Assembly: GCA_030248225.1 (NCBI GenBank)
Contig: JASANE010024711.1
Location: 16,605 to 80,604, forward strand
Length of the DNA: 64,000 nucleotides
Source of the DNA: Trileptium ribeirensis
Taxonomy: Eukaryota; Nematoda; Enoplea; Enoplida; Thoracostomopsidae
Reading direction: 5' to 3'
This document shows positions 35,794 to 50,600 of this stretch, in pieces (position 1 is the stretch's first letter; each line of letters opens with the position of its first letter). The notes beneath the pieces are model-generated. The model was given only the letters and a program-made list of their open reading frames with translations. It ran no database searches and was not told the DNA's origin. A program made the translations under genes and the position numbers.

Positions 35794-38461
35794 TTCCAGC
35801 TAAAATGTTTAGAAATATTTCTAAGTAAAGTCAAGCTGATGGGCGTTACGATATATCCTTAAAAAGACAGCTTAAATAACGAAAGGTAATTCATTCGAAC
35901 TAAGAAGTTCATGTTAAACGCTGGACACAAAATTCTTTTAATCAGAAGATGTTCAATTTAAGGTCAACGAATTTGTCCAAAAAACACTGTGCTGAAGGCT
36001 GACTATTTTTGAAACACCTGATGAAGCGCTGTATTTAATGTGAAACGTCCCAGAGCACATGAAATGTTGCACATGAAAGCAATTCAATTATTTCGAATGG
36101 CTGCCATCATTTTGTATAAACAAACTATGATATGAACATATGTAATACCTGTTAGAGTTGGAATTACCTTACGGTAACGCATCTACAAAGCCAAACCGAA
36201 AAAATGAGCACCGTGAGAATTATGGCCTTCTTGAAGCTACATGAATAACTAAAACTATATAATGCTACGTAGTTTTAACGATACATGATTTCGCAACTTT
36301 TGTAAACTTGAATTACGATTCTGGATGAATATGCATCCCATTAGCAACTGGGCGTGAGATTATAAAGAGTTTAATGCTTTCCACACTACAGCGCGAGCAT
36401 ATACATTATATATACGCCCACGCTGCAATGCGGGCAGTATCGACGCAATCAGTTACAAACAAAATTATTATTTACGCCTGGAAATGTCAGTGCAAACAGT
36501 TTTAAGATCACATAACTAGTATGAATACTTGGCTATGCATACTTTGCCATAAACAGTAAACACCGAAAGGCCGGGCGCTTATGCCGATGTCAGAACGCTC
36601 AATGCATTATATACATACCAGTGCTCTTCGTTGTTACCAATCTTTAAACTTTATCTTGTCCTATTTCTACTGAAACCGTGCAACTTTATACTAATCACTT
36701 TGTAAATACACAACTTCCGAGTCACAGTAAAAAGTCATTCATGGTCAGTGTTGATTGAAAAACTTCCATGGCAATTGAAAAGACCGTTTTTATGCGCAAT
36801 AAGTCCATACAATCCGTAAATGTTAAAGTACAACACAACTAAAAAACGTGAAAACTGCTTGGTTGGAAAATAAAACAAGGAACAGCCACCATTGCACATG
36901 TAAGGGCCGTACGTTAGATATTTGGAACAAGTGAGTTTCAGGGAGATGAACAGGCAGCTAACTTAAACTTTACGGTGTTTATCAAGAGCGATATAGCATG
37001 CATTACCTCATCTGTCTAACCACAACCTATCTTTTAAAACATCCCAATATAGTGCGCTCAAATCAGACCGCATACAATAACCAATAGTAATAAAATTTAC
37101 TTTACAATTATATGTGACATCACGTTAAAGCAATGAACCATGACATTTGACGATTAGATACCGCAACTAAAACGTACAAATATTCATTCCGTTGCATGTT
37201 TACCGAGGTCTAGTTTTTTCCAAGTACCCCGAAATATCACGATTCAATGCCTCAAAAAACATTCAACACCTACATATTATAAAGAGATTTAAACTGATAA
37301 GTACAATAACCGTTTGTCTTAAGTAAACTTAACTGATATAATCCGTAACAAAAGTAGATACTAGAAATTTAATGCTGTTCGCTGTGCAAATTTCAAACAT
37401 ATATTCGCAGGTTCGAGGTCCGTTCAAATGTCTAGCACGCTTCATAAGTTATGTGTATAAGTTCAACATCTTTACTCGAAGCTACTCTAATTTATATCTT
37501 TACTCAGTTCAAAACTGGCACACATTATTCTCTCACACGTAATTTTTGATGTTCTGGCGTTCGAAACGAACAGTAAATACTAGCAGCTTAATTTGCGAAT
37601 AATCTTTGTCATCAACTGTATGAAACTGTCCATATTTTTAGCTATAAGTTTTGTTGAGATACTTGGTGAACAGTAAGTAAATTTTATTCTAGTAGCACAA
37701 ATAAAAATTTTGATATGATTTTATAAGTTTTGTTTGAACACTAGTAAGCGGTGTGTTTCCGTCAGACAATAGATTCCAAAACCCGGCAATTGTGTTTTGA
37801 CAAATACTACAAAAAGAACATTAATTCTCTGGTGGCAGGGTGGAACTGAATGGACCCTTACAGATTTAAGCGACCACCGTCACTTGGTCAAACTCGTGTA
37901 CGTTACATAACTTGTGTAGGTAGCCCCATTAAGGCAAAAGTTATTTTGTGTTTCGTACAATGTGTGGTAACTCATAAGTCTGAACTGAAACTGAACACGT
38001 ATGATTTTATTCCAAGTCCCGTGTGATAGCCAATGTACCTATTTCGTGCGTGGTAGTCAGACCCTTACAGATTTAAGTGAGCATCCTCGTTTGGCCAAAC
38101 GTATGTACGTAATATAGTCAGCGTGGTTAACCCTCCAAAGCCCAAGCTAGTTTGTGTATCGTACAATATTTGACAAACTCATCAGCGCTGCAGATCGAAC
38201 CCATATTGCTTTGCAAGAACGGGAACTGTTGCTCGGTTCCTTAAAAACCTCGCAAACTGAACGAATAACGCCACGCGTGCAAACGTGTCACGCGACAAAG
38301 TCAATTAGTACGACTAGTAATATGCACTGATGCCAAATGGCATAGCTGGGCATGAACCGATTACTGCAAAGCTTCAAAGCGTGCTAATGAAAATTTGCAT
38401 AAATATACCCACAAACCGGCTACGTTTACATTATACGGTGAAATCCATCTAATGATTGAAA
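35794..38461. other. Intergenic region between MRPL1 and Mpv17-like copy 3
   Basis: AT-rich, no gene recognised. At 37845-37900 and 38050-38110 there is a degenerate direct repeat (GACCCTTACAGATTTAAG(C/T)GA..). The promoter of copy 3 should lie at its left edge. Confidence 0.4.
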
Positions 38462-38467
38462 TTTAAT
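38462..38467 (-). terminator. Candidate polyadenylation signal of MRPL1 (ATTAAA)
   Basis: Minus-strand ATTAAA, the common variant signal, about 33 nt after the stop codon at 38500. Confidence 0.4.
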
Positions 38468-38499
38468 TATAGTTTATATATGCACATACCAACATACTA

Positions 38500-38633
38500 T
38501 TAAATATCATATTTTTTCTTCTTTTTAGAACTTTCTTCGGCAGGTTTCAGTGGTGGACAGTGTTCCAAAAAAGGGATATGGAAGTATTCTGTACTGTAAG
38601 GCACCATAACTACAGCGCGCTCGATGAAGTAGC
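38500..38633 (-). CDS. MRPL1: MRPL1 terminal exon
   Basis: 134 nt after ATTTAAG, entering in phase 1 and ending in TAA. YFIERAVVMVPYSTEYFHIP matches the last L1 strand; the tail is lysine-rich (SSKKKKKYDI). Confidence 0.85.
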
Positions 38634-41600
38634 CTTAAATAATTATTTATGGCTTAGATAAAGGTTTAATATTATTTGCAAAATATTGACATTCTCATTG
38701 TATCCAACGATGCGTTATTTTGTAGGCCTTGTAGTCAATATTAGTATCTTCCAAGCAAAATTAAATAAGCTTCGTCGACGGAAAACACCTTGAATATCCC
38801 TGAAAACGTAAATGTGGGTACAGCCATGTTGGATTATGCATGGCCACAAATACGTATTTCAAGTACCAAAAACCTATACACATCGTTCTAAAAGCCCTGA
38901 AAGTAAAATATATAAAAAAAATTGAGGACAGACTATATCCTGGAAGTCTGATTTGTCGAAACCAATTCCACTGCCTACCACAGAAATGACATGAAGTATT
39001 CGTATCGGTGACTAGACCACGAAATGATCGTATTCAGCGCACCAAAAACCGATAAATATAGTCGATTTCTGATGCCCAGCATGCAATACACATAGATATT
39101 TTGGTAGTCACGGTTGCCAACCGTAGAAGCTCTTAACAGGTATAATATAGCCAACTTTTTGGACTCCATCACAAAACCATCGTATTAAGCGTGCTTTATA
39201 ACGCAATAAAGAACGCTGAATAAGATGGCTTTGATGTTGCACACTGAATAAGATGGCATTGTTTAATTGCCCCAACATGCCGAAATTTGAAAGTGTGATA
39301 TTTATGGAAAAGGGTGGACGAATAATATTCGTGTACACAGCGGCCCAGAGTGGTAGCACAAAAAGTATTGTTCATCAAGTCGTAGATCTCGGTGAGCTGA
39401 TTCCGGCCAGTGGTCTCTATTTTTAATTGTGAATGCACTATCGGGAGAAACAGATATCCGCATTGAAAGGCAAAAAGCACTTGAAAACCAGTTTTTGGTG
39501 ATTTTGACTCGGAAGATGGGGTCGGAGTGTTCAATTAAAGAGCACATGGCGCTCAATGTTATTATGGAACAAAAAAATTATCGAAATCTGTCCATCCGAA
39601 AATAAGAATTACACCGACAGACAAAAAAGCATATTTTCTATAAGGTGAAATAAACGGATAATACAAATTATTATGCAGGATGCCAAAATGGAAGCTCCGC
39701 GTATGAGGAAAAATGATTAAATGTAATCGAAACAAGTATTAAATTCGCTGCTACAGTCTATATGGAAATAAACAGACCTATCTCGATTTGCTCAAATTTC
39801 CACAGTATTAACTATACCTAGTGAAATATGTATTTATTTCTTCCACGTGCTACAAACACTTCACGCTATAAAATAATGATAACCGCTCTACACACCGAAA
39901 TATTATTTGTTGCCATAAGACAGGTATAATTCAAGCTCTTCACAGTGCATGTGCGGTTACGTTCTACATACTAGAAGAATTTCCTTAAAGTAGTATTTTG
40001 AATGATTGTGAGTTCGCCCTGCTAAAACGTACAGAACGCCTGTGCTTTCAAAATATTATTTAAACAGGTTGTTATGTTGAATATACGTAAACTTGGTAAG
40101 CTCAATTTTAGCAGGACCGGTTACGTGGTGAAACTTTGCATGCGGAATTAAAAATATCGCTCCAGAACTTTTAAAATGGTGAATGCACACTAACAGTAAT
40201 ATTTGTATGTAATATAATTCTAATATATGTTTATTTCCATTTATCTACATAATATAGTAATTAAATATACTTATAATCAATTTCATTTCGTCGGCAAGAG
40301 TACAACCCGTTCATCACACCATGTATTGCCGTCAAACTTTAAATCACCAAATCTCATCGTTGTTCCGTAATTTACAGCCACGAATAGAAATAAAGGCAGA
40401 TTTTTCAAGAATCATTTGCATCAAAATTTTGGCGGCCAAACATTAACAGCTGTTCATTATTCGCGGACTTTTTGAAAACAATTTTATTCGCAAAATATTC
40501 GAGAAAGATTGGCGAAAAATTGCCTTCATTTTGTACATAACTGTATGCAACTCTGTGCTTACGTAATTTTTCGTTATGCGGCCGATGACGACATAAAGCC
40601 TTTATTACAGAAACGACGTTTGCGTTCAATTCTGCGTCATCTTGGTTCAGCTAAAATCATATTTTCAATATTGTATTCTTAACATTTAAAGCTACAAAAA
40701 TCGACGTCAAATTTGACGGAAAATAGGAAAAGGTTATCGCTACTTTAAGCTGTAATGTCTTGCTTTATAAGATTTTCGCAGCAGAAAATGTAACATTTCG
40801 AGGAATGCGGTGCGATGCCTCAACAAAAAGTTAAGACCAAGACCCGACTTGCAGGGCAAGAGGGTAATATATGAGAAATGTTATGAATTTCTTGCGTCTC
40901 CTCTCGGCATCGCTTAGGGTACTTTCACGAGTTCCACCTTTCACCTACAAATCTGAGCTAAATTTGAAAGCATTTTTGCTTTTTGGAAAATTTAAACCGT
41001 TAACAACACTGTTCAAGCTCTTGTAGCGTATTCTTTTAGCCAATCAATAACAAAGAACATTATCTTGAAAATTTTTAACACCATACTATAATAAAACATT
41101 GCAAAAAAATTTTTGAAGCAACCATTTACAACATCTTTACCAAAACAAATTACAATCAAAGTTTGAAGGTGTCAACGCACTATAAATTGTGTAAGAACCT
41201 ATGCAGCAGAGCAATCTAAATCCTGGTCATCATACAACGCTACTCAGCTTCGTTTAAAATGTATTATCCAAATTCAATTCTTCCTTTACGGAATGAGTGT
41301 TAGAGTGTTACCAAGAAACGAAAATAAACACATAATTTATTCGTTTATTTTCGTTTGAATGTGTTTTTCATAATTCAGAGTAGTCGCAAAATTGCATGGC
41401 ACAGCAGCAGCATGTGGCTTTTGTTAAGATAGGCTATGTGTCAAGTCAAGATCAATGCCATGATAGCTTTAACGATAATTCAGCGATCCCTATAGTACTA
41501 AAGCTAGTAAATTTACTGAGCACGGACATTAATCATTCTAACTATTATACGGTGCTTTATATGTCGTAAGTAGTATTTTGCAACTACCATATGAAAGCCA

Positions 41601-44600
41601 TCGGCCGCAATAATCTTCGACTTGCCGATTAAGCTGTCGTTAACGTCGAGAAATCCCTTCGTCAAAATCAATGAAGCGTCGGTCGGCCGGCCGTAGTGTA
41701 TACATTTACTGCTGCATAGCAAGTGAATTAAAGGAGACTGACGGAAATTTTTGACGTTATTATCGCCAATAGGCAGCAAGCAAGAAGTTTGTAACGTGGA
41801 CGCAATATGGCCCTCTCGGGGTGAAGTTTGACGTCAATAGAGAGCAACATTTTTATGTTATATATTATATGTTCTCGGCACAATAACTGACTATCGCCTT
41901 ACGAGCAAGCGAACAGAAAACAAACTATAATTTTTTAAATAAAGTGTTATATGCCCACGGTCAAGTTGGGAGCAAGCAGCGGTCAGTTGTTGGAAATACT
42001 GCTGTTCACTATATTATTAATACTAGTATCTCGCATGCGAAGTGACACTGAGCGAGCGTGGTTTCAATTATAGGTTATCATTTTGTGTAGTCATGTAACA
42101 GGCTGTGTTTAATGCATATACCATCTTATAACCTCTGAACCCGGAACCCAATGAAAAACCTAAAACCTTGTCGACCCGAAACCCACCGAAAACAACAGAA
42201 AGCGCACCAAGCATTTGCTCTGGTTTTCAGATATCCATCGTATGCAGTGTACCAAAAACCTATATATACTATTCTTGCTGCCCTGTACGCAATACATAAC
42301 GGAAGTACTGAAGACAGACAATATTCTGAAAATCGGGTTGAATGATTCTAGACACAATGAAAACCTTTGAAAAGGCGTGAAATAAACCATCTCTTACCAC
42401 CCCCAACAAAAAGGGAGCCCAAAAGCGATCTCTTCGAGATCAGGGTGGCCCCTTTTCAGGTATAACCTCCTGATGATGCTAAATTATTGTTCTTTTTATT
42501 TAGATTTTTTGGGTATAGAGGCTTTTTGGCAAATTTTATCGTCACCCCCCTAACCCCCCATGGACCAGTTTTTCCTGCTCTTTCCAATGGAAAAGGTTTC
42601 AGGGCTCTAGTTCTTCAAGGGGGTTCAAGAGAGGGGCCCAATTTCAGGGGTCGAATTTTTTTAGAAATATGGATTTTGGTTTTTTGACCTTTTTGGACAT
42701 AACTTTGGATTGGATTGACCGATTGGGCTCAAATGTGGATACGATATAGAAAATGCAATGGGCTATAATACGACGATGCATGGGTGTGACGATTATTGTC
42801 CGTCACAAGAAGATATGGCTCCCGATATCGGGAATGCAAGCGAAAAAAGGATATTTTGATGTTTGGAAATTAGGTTTAGACTGGGCTCAGTTTTAGGATA
42901 AGCTTGAAGCTTAGGTTAAGGTATCCGGAAATACTGCACCGGCAAACGCAGGCGAGGGAGCACCAGTACTGTGCATCAAAAACCGTGGCAGGTAGCCAGC
43001 GCAGCGGCTTAGTGCGGAGGGTCCGGGGGGCGGCAGCCGCCCGGCTTAGTCTAAGGCTTAAGCTTAGGCTTAGTCTAACTTATTTTGTTAGGCTTAATCT
43101 AGAATTCTATAATAAAACGTATTACAGACATTGCAACTAACCTCTAGACGCGATAGATATTTCCGATTTGGGCAATGAGTGCACCGACAATATTTTCAGC
43201 GAATTGCCGTCGCCATTGAAATTCAATAAGGGTTCGCTGGAATAGGCTATGAGGAACACCTTGGCGTCGCCGAATGAAGGTTTTCAAATTTCCCCAGAGA
43301 CCATCAATGTTTTGCGTATGGGCGTCGGAATTGTCGGGATTAAGGAATTGGCGGTTATGGTGGTTGACCGTGGCGTGAGTATATTGCTGGGAGCTAGGTA
43401 GGCGGCGCAGTCCTTGGATGTAGGTCAGGAAGCTGTCGGTGATGATGCGGGTTGCCGGTCGGATATGTTGAAATATTAAACGCATGATTGTGTTGATGGT
43501 GCGATTGGGGACGTGGAAAAGTAGACACTTGCCCGTTTGTCGTTTAATCATGCCCACCACCCAACCATGCTGACGACTTTGGATATTTGTCGAAAAAACT
43601 TCAACTTGTCAACTTCTACGTCGACACCGGGGCCGCCCAACATGCTGTTTTGCCAATGATCACGGTCGTAAGCCACACCGACATCCCTACAGTAGTTGTA
43701 CCAGTTCGTAATGATATCTGTGGCGACCCCTGTTTGCAAGTGAATGAAGTTTGACGACAAGTTATTGATGTAACCGAAAATGATCACGAGTGTCGTTTCC
43801 AATGTGATCCGGGACCGGCAAAAAATAAGCCGCTTCGAATAGATAATTTGGTTCGGCAATTTTTATAGCGCCAGTCGTACTTGTCAAGGCGTGCGAGGTC
43901 ATTACGCTCAGCCAAATACATCGTGTCGCCACATGTACATTGTTGTTTGTTAGCGATAAGTCTCCATTGGGCAAGCAGAACAATAGTATCTTCATAAATG
44001 TACTTGTTCTACGCACCGTTTGGTTATAGATCATGCGCAAATTGTTCATATCAGGTTCAGGAAGTATAGTATTAAGGGGCGAAATGTTAAATCTAGTATT
44101 TTGAGGTCTGCCACGTGCTGCCATAGCTTAAAAATGGAAACAAAATGTTCAATCGAGCCTTCCCAAAGGGTTACTTCCGAAGCGGATAACTGTTCTTGCG
44201 GATAACTTCAGCGGGAGGCCATATATATCGATATGAATGGTACCATTGAGTTTCTCCTGTAATACTGGATCGATCTAGGTGCATCATGTCTATTTTGCAA
44301 AAAAAATTTTTCTTCAAAATTTTCAGGTGACAATTCACAGGTGGGACCATTGGGTAAAAACAGAAAAAATATGAAAAAAAATTTTCGGAAAATGGTCGTA
44401 TGTGGTATTTTTGAACTCAGGTCGTCGAGCTGAGTCGATTGGTATCAATTTCAACGGCGTGCGACCATTTGCTAATTCCCCTTCCCCCAGCCCAAAGAGC
44501 GCCAAAAAATTATAGTCAAGTTGGGCTCTAGATAGCAAAACCATTGTACCCAGCATGCTTGATAACCCAGTAGACACAGTATAAAGCGAAAATAGGTAAC

Positions 44601-47600
44601 AATACGAAGAAATTTTTAAAAAAATCAAATTTTTTGTAGCAAAGGGTAGCCGAACCATATTTGGGCCCTCAGCGGCCCAGGGAGTGGTCCCACAAAAAAT
44701 GGTGACCAACTGTGAATCGCGATGGCCTGATTCTTTATTTTTCGGTCAGAAGCCTGCGTCGTGCGATATAAACAGCGAAATCATGTTACCCATATGGCCA
44801 CATATGGCTAAAAACCTGTTTATGCTACTTTGAACCCGAACATGGGTTCGGAGCAGTTCGCGTTTAACTAAAGAGCACATCGGCATCACTTTTGCTATCG
44901 AAGAAAAATTATTTCCGACCACCTGAATATTGGTTATGAATGGCAGCTAGAACCAAATAAAATTTCACGATTCCCCCTAGTACTCTCACTGGAAAATCCG
45001 CTCGCTTCGCTCCATCCGTTTCAATAGTATATTATGTTATTTGGGTCGTTTTATACACATGTCTGTATCACTATTAATGCACTTTATAACTCAGATGGGC
45101 AACAAATGCCTAAATTTGCTGAAACTAAAAATTTTTGCTGTCGACAGCGAGCACGGCCAATTGTAGCGAGCACTGTCCATATTAATATAATAATATATTA
45201 TATTTATGTATATTATGCATATAAATATTTACATATATTTCGTTTTGTATGCATATATGTGTCAGTATTACTGCATTCTATGCCCGAGATGGGCAACAAA
45301 TGCCAATATTTGCTGAAATTAAAATTCGAGATGATTGTTGAAATCCTAATCAAAAAATATTACAAAAGTTGGTCGTGTCAGCATAATCGTTATGAAAATT
45401 TTGGTATCATTGGAAAGCTTATCATATCAATATCTTTCGATACGTCTATCCCATATCATCAAATACTACCCACAACGCCTAGCTGAATACCTTACCACCG
45501 TGGTTGACGTCGAGCTCAAAATAAGATTTTGTACAATAAATTGTTCCCAAAAGCAGTTAGTACAGGTCATCCATTCTGTACAGTTATACAAATCCCGGGT
45601 ATGTAGCACTTTATTTAAAACAAAGCCCGGTGTTTGAATAAACTTTCAAGTCTAAAATGACTATATTTACTAATAATTTTAGATAAATCTTTATATTGTA
45701 ATTAATGTTTGCGCAAAAAATATCAGATTGTAACGTTTTTCTAATGATAAATATTGTAAAAAAATTATTTTCAATTCTAATACCGAGATATACGACATAA
45801 ATAACGGGAAATTTACTGGATGCCCCGCCCCACCATTATGCATGTATATGCAGGATATATAGTTAATTCGTACCTTGCCAATCACTACCTTGCATACTCC
45901 ATAGTTCAAGTTTGCGATATCCCGAACGATGTTATACACAATTCCATGTTTGAAATGTTTAACAAGCACGCCCATGTCGAGTCCAACTCCGCCTAAAACA
46001 AAATAGTGTAAAATTATATTATATAAAACATAACGTACAATATAATATACTAATCGCCACGAGTGGCGAGATCCCAAGTACTGTAGAGACAACTTGAAAA
46101 TATTAAATTCATTTTTATAACGTAACTTACTTGTATAAAGCTGTAGTGTCTCTAAAAGATGGGAATCAACACGTGGACCAATAAATTTTGTGCCTAAGAG
46201 GGACAAATATTAGTACCTGATAAAACTCAGAGAAACTGAAATTTAAGCCTGAAAAGATGGGTTGTTCGGTCTCAGCTTGGCAACAAGGGAAAAGAAGCAA
46301 AGGCTTTTGTACCCTATATATGAAAACGACATGTGAATCTGTACAGACGTCGAAATGAAAGTTAGCAAATTTTCAAGTTTTATAACGTGAAAATATGAAA
46401 ATAGGGTTTTTAAGTGACAGTAGGTCAACATATGGAGCCAGGAATCCAAGTCTTAAAATCACATAAGTTTAGCAAAATTTTGACCCCTCAGCGACATCGC
46501 CCCGACCTGTTTTTGTTGAGTTATAAGTTTATCGTAATTAAATATTATTGTAAGGCCTAATAACCAACACGGTAGCTGGGAATAATTAACTAATACAAGG
46601 CCCAATACTTACGGTAGTTGGGAACACCATATATCCTGACAAAATGGGCTGCTCCTGCAATATTTTCAGCAAATAAAAACCCAGCGAGTATTGGATTTTT
46701 GGCTGTAGTCATTAATTTGATAGTCAGTGTATTACAAACTTATTTAAGCTTTTATCATAATTATGCAGCTTGCTTGCACTGGATACACCTTATTTTTTTG
46801 AGAAAAATATCGAGTTCTGAATTGGATCAGTGAAGGAATAGAAATTTAGGGGAGCACAAGGGTGGGTACTGCAATGGGATATATGGGTTATCATTTCATA
46901 AACTATTATTCTAGAGTCCGAGATATACAGTCTTGCGTGTCAGCGGAAAAATCTAACAGCCAAACATGCAAATGACAGATGGACGCAAACTATTGGGCAT
47001 ACAATTTCGTAGCAAGCAGCACAGAATTTAAAAATTAGCTATCCACTAATACATTAACCAATTATATGTAATAAATTCCTAAATAACCTATCCGTCGGAT
47101 AATGAAAGTCCTATGAGATGATTTTAATGTGTTCAGTTTAAGGTTCACGCAGCAAAAATATCTCGATAATGAACGGACATTCATAATAGGACTAACACAA
47201 TAACATATAAGAATAATTTAGCTGTGCTCCTGTGAATAATTTACCTCTACCACGAACATGTGAATAACAAACCATGCAATAAAATTAACAGAACTCAAAA
47301 TGACCATAACACGAGATAAAAACAAATAGTTGTTATCCCTCTTGACTACATAAACTGACGAAGGCGATTGCTCCAAACCAACATTTTTACATAGCAACAT
47401 AGAATTAAATTAAAATAAAGGTCGAAAATCTTCTCATTTTACCATGTCAAAATGATCAAGTACATATGTATGAGTTCAGACTGTTAGAACGTGGTATTCC
47501 TCGACATTTAGTCGATTTTACCATGTAGTGTATAATAATTTCAAAATTAAAGATGTCTGATGATAAGCAAAATCCTGCTAATATTATACTTTGCGTTATT

Positions 47601-50600
47601 ACTTGAACTAAAATGCCCAATGAAGTCAGTGAAAGTTTTTAGCAGTAGTGTACAAGCTACATGTTCAAGTTCCAAACTTGATACCAAGATCATTCGGGGA
47701 ATTGCCATTTCTTAATTATTATTCATTGAAGAGTTTCAGATTTATTGCAAAGAACATGCTGACCATCGAAGTGAGTTTCGCTAGATCTATCGTTCAAGTC
47801 TAAACTTGTGTTTACATTCTAAGGTTTTATCAAACTACTATAATGAATGTTTTGCCAATTCACGCTACGTCAACGGTCAATATCACCATTATCTTGTTCA
47901 TGCAGATTTATTAATGAGTACTACGATTGCTGATATGATATTTATGCATTATAAATCTTTTGTTCTAGTCTGCATGATTTTTGAACTATTCAAAGTTTGA
48001 AAATTTAAGCCTACGAACGAATTGCTGTAAGCTTGTGGTTAGTCGAAACCTAGCACACTTACAGACAGACATAAAAGAATCATTCGCAATCGTTCATAAA
48101 AAATGTGCCCACAGTTTCAAGAAGAAAAGCAGCTGTCCAACTGCTGTTCACGAAGTTTTCGGAAACTGTACGCGAACAACTTGCTATTATTTCAGTCATA
48201 ACTGTAGTGTAACGGTAGGAATTTGCACTTTGTCATTTTTAGTAATTAAATCTCAAGTTCAGTTTGTTCATTACGTCATTTTGGCTCATCTTGTCGACAA
48301 CAGTCACTAATGATGTCACGGAATTCTTCGTCGCCTAAGACTATACGCATGCTACAGTGCCAATTACGCCACAGTAATCAGTCAATAGCGCAGCTTAACG
48401 AACCAGACTACAAATCGGTTACCGTTATCATGAGTTGGAAATCGTTTCTTCAATATTCCACGTAAATGACCCAACTCGCTCATCATATCTAAGTGGCTGA
48501 CAGCGTAGTCTGCGACATCTACAGAAAATGCACCTTTCATTATCTGAAATTTACATATCTATTACCCAGTTTATTTTGAATATTTGCATCATAAATGCAG
48601 AAAATTATCACGTTGGAGCCGTCAGAAAATATTTCCACAAACTTTCATTCAAAACGGACCGAAAACCATTTTACGCTGTCAAAAATTTCACTCTGTCTCA
48701 CCCTTTTCGTTTATTTTTAAATAAACAACTGAAAACCCTTGTTAAAAATGAAAAAAATTAGTGATATGTGCATGGGTTCCCAAGGTCCATGAACTTTGGG
48801 GGTATGAGCTTGGTACGGAGGTAACCAAAATTTTTTCCTGAGACCAATTTTTCCTCATTATTTTTCGCAGTGTTTGCTAAAATTTCCCCAATGTTTGTCA
48901 GTATTATCCCAAAGTTTTCTGCGCGGGTTCAGCACACGGGAGAGAGTAAATATTGTTTGAAGGGTGTTCGACCGCCAAGGAGTAACTCACTACCCCTATG
49001 GACATCTATGGGCATGTGTTAAATTTGTATGTGATGAGATTCATGGTATTTCAAAAATGCTTAAAATCCTATATGCATGATACCCCGCCCAAGTAGTTTG
49101 TATAAAAACTGATGGCCCATCACTTCGGAACGTAAATTTCTAAAAGCTTCTATCGACAACACTCCAGCGATTCAGTGTCAAGTATTTTATTCTATAAGCT
49201 ACCAGTACTGGCACTATGCCAAAGAATACATGCAAGAAAAAAGTATATAAACGACCCTATATGCTACAGTTCGAATATATAATGGTCGTATTTATTGCTA
49301 CACGCATAACTGTTTAGTTATATTAAATACCATTTCCAGTCTAAGCCCACTCCAGTATGGCGATTAGTTCTGAGCTCTTTGGAAACATTAGTAAAGATAG
49401 GGTGTCGCTGATTTCTGAGGAGACTCAGAGTGCTAGAATAGAATAGAATGTTTGATCAACGCAAAAGTTTGGTTCTGAAGAAGGATCTAGAATCAAAATT
49501 TGTTGTCCAAATGTATTAAATTGTTACCAAAATAACTAAGAATATCATCTTTTATAGTCTTATCGGCCAAGTACAAAATTGTTTAAAATGATAGATTCAT
49601 TAATTTGCAACCACAAACAATTGACCTAATAACGATGGCAAAAATTCAATAAAGTGATGGATTAATGTCGGTATATTTTTAGCAACCAAAAATGTTCCTA
49701 AATGACTAAGTCTAAAATCGGCTAATGATGTATTAGTGGTTCTAAATTTTTAACGGCCAATAATGGAACTAAGGACAATGTCAAAAATTCTTTTTCGAAA
49801 AAAATCAAATTTATACTTTTAAGTTTTCGTTGTTGGAGTAGATTGTTATATAAACACTGATGTAGATATTACATGGTACACTGAGCAACACATTTTGTTC
49901 ATTTTACCACAATGTAGTTTCGCTCAGAAAGTACTTAAAATTCATATGGCTTTCAAACGTAATAATTAATTCTTTCTAAAATGCTGAACAGGTATTTCGA
50001 TGAAATCTATTCGATGCATTTTGACATTAATATTTTTTAAGTTTTAGCATATTTATTTTGTTTTCGGAGCCGATTATTTAAACATGTTAATACTTTGAAA
50101 TATGGTTTCACATTGCTGTTGATAATGCTCTAAAATATTACCTACTGTTACTAAAAACTGGAGCTCTAAATGACTAATAAAGCTTAAAAGATTTAAAATG
50201 AAATATAATCACTGCGATTTTCGACAAATTTCTTAAAATGCCTAGCTTTATTCGCGACCCATAATTATTATTAACTTGTCAAAACTATGGATTTAGAAAA
50301 CAGTAGTTATCAGCTGCTGTGCGCTAATGCTCAATATTACCAGCCATGTTCGCAAATCAATAAGTCCAAAGCTTGGTCTAAAGCTCAATGGTGCAGGAAC
50401 GGAGTACGAAATTATTATTGTTGTATTGCTTAGAACGATTTGAACATGCTACACTTTCACAGCTACAACGCAAGCAGATCAGATTTCTTTAAACCTTAAA
50501 AACGGGAACCTATCCCTTGCCACTGCTCGTATATACACAAATACAATCACATTCTGATATGTATTTGGAATAGTATCGAGACAACAAATATTTTTGTCGA

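Noticed and set aside
42904..43140. 78-aa ORF on + beside the Merlin remnant
   Set aside because: Runs through CTTAGGCTTAG simple sequence and a GC hairpin; not a Merlin accessory protein I know of.
46131..46702. Two extra constitutive MRPL1 exons
   Set aside because: Joining 48423 to 45992 directly keeps frame and gives an ungapped fit with the family; adding them would insert 51 unrelated residues.
46618..46833. 71-aa ORF on +
   Set aside because: No family motif; overlaps the exon-like segment on the other strand and lies in an intron.
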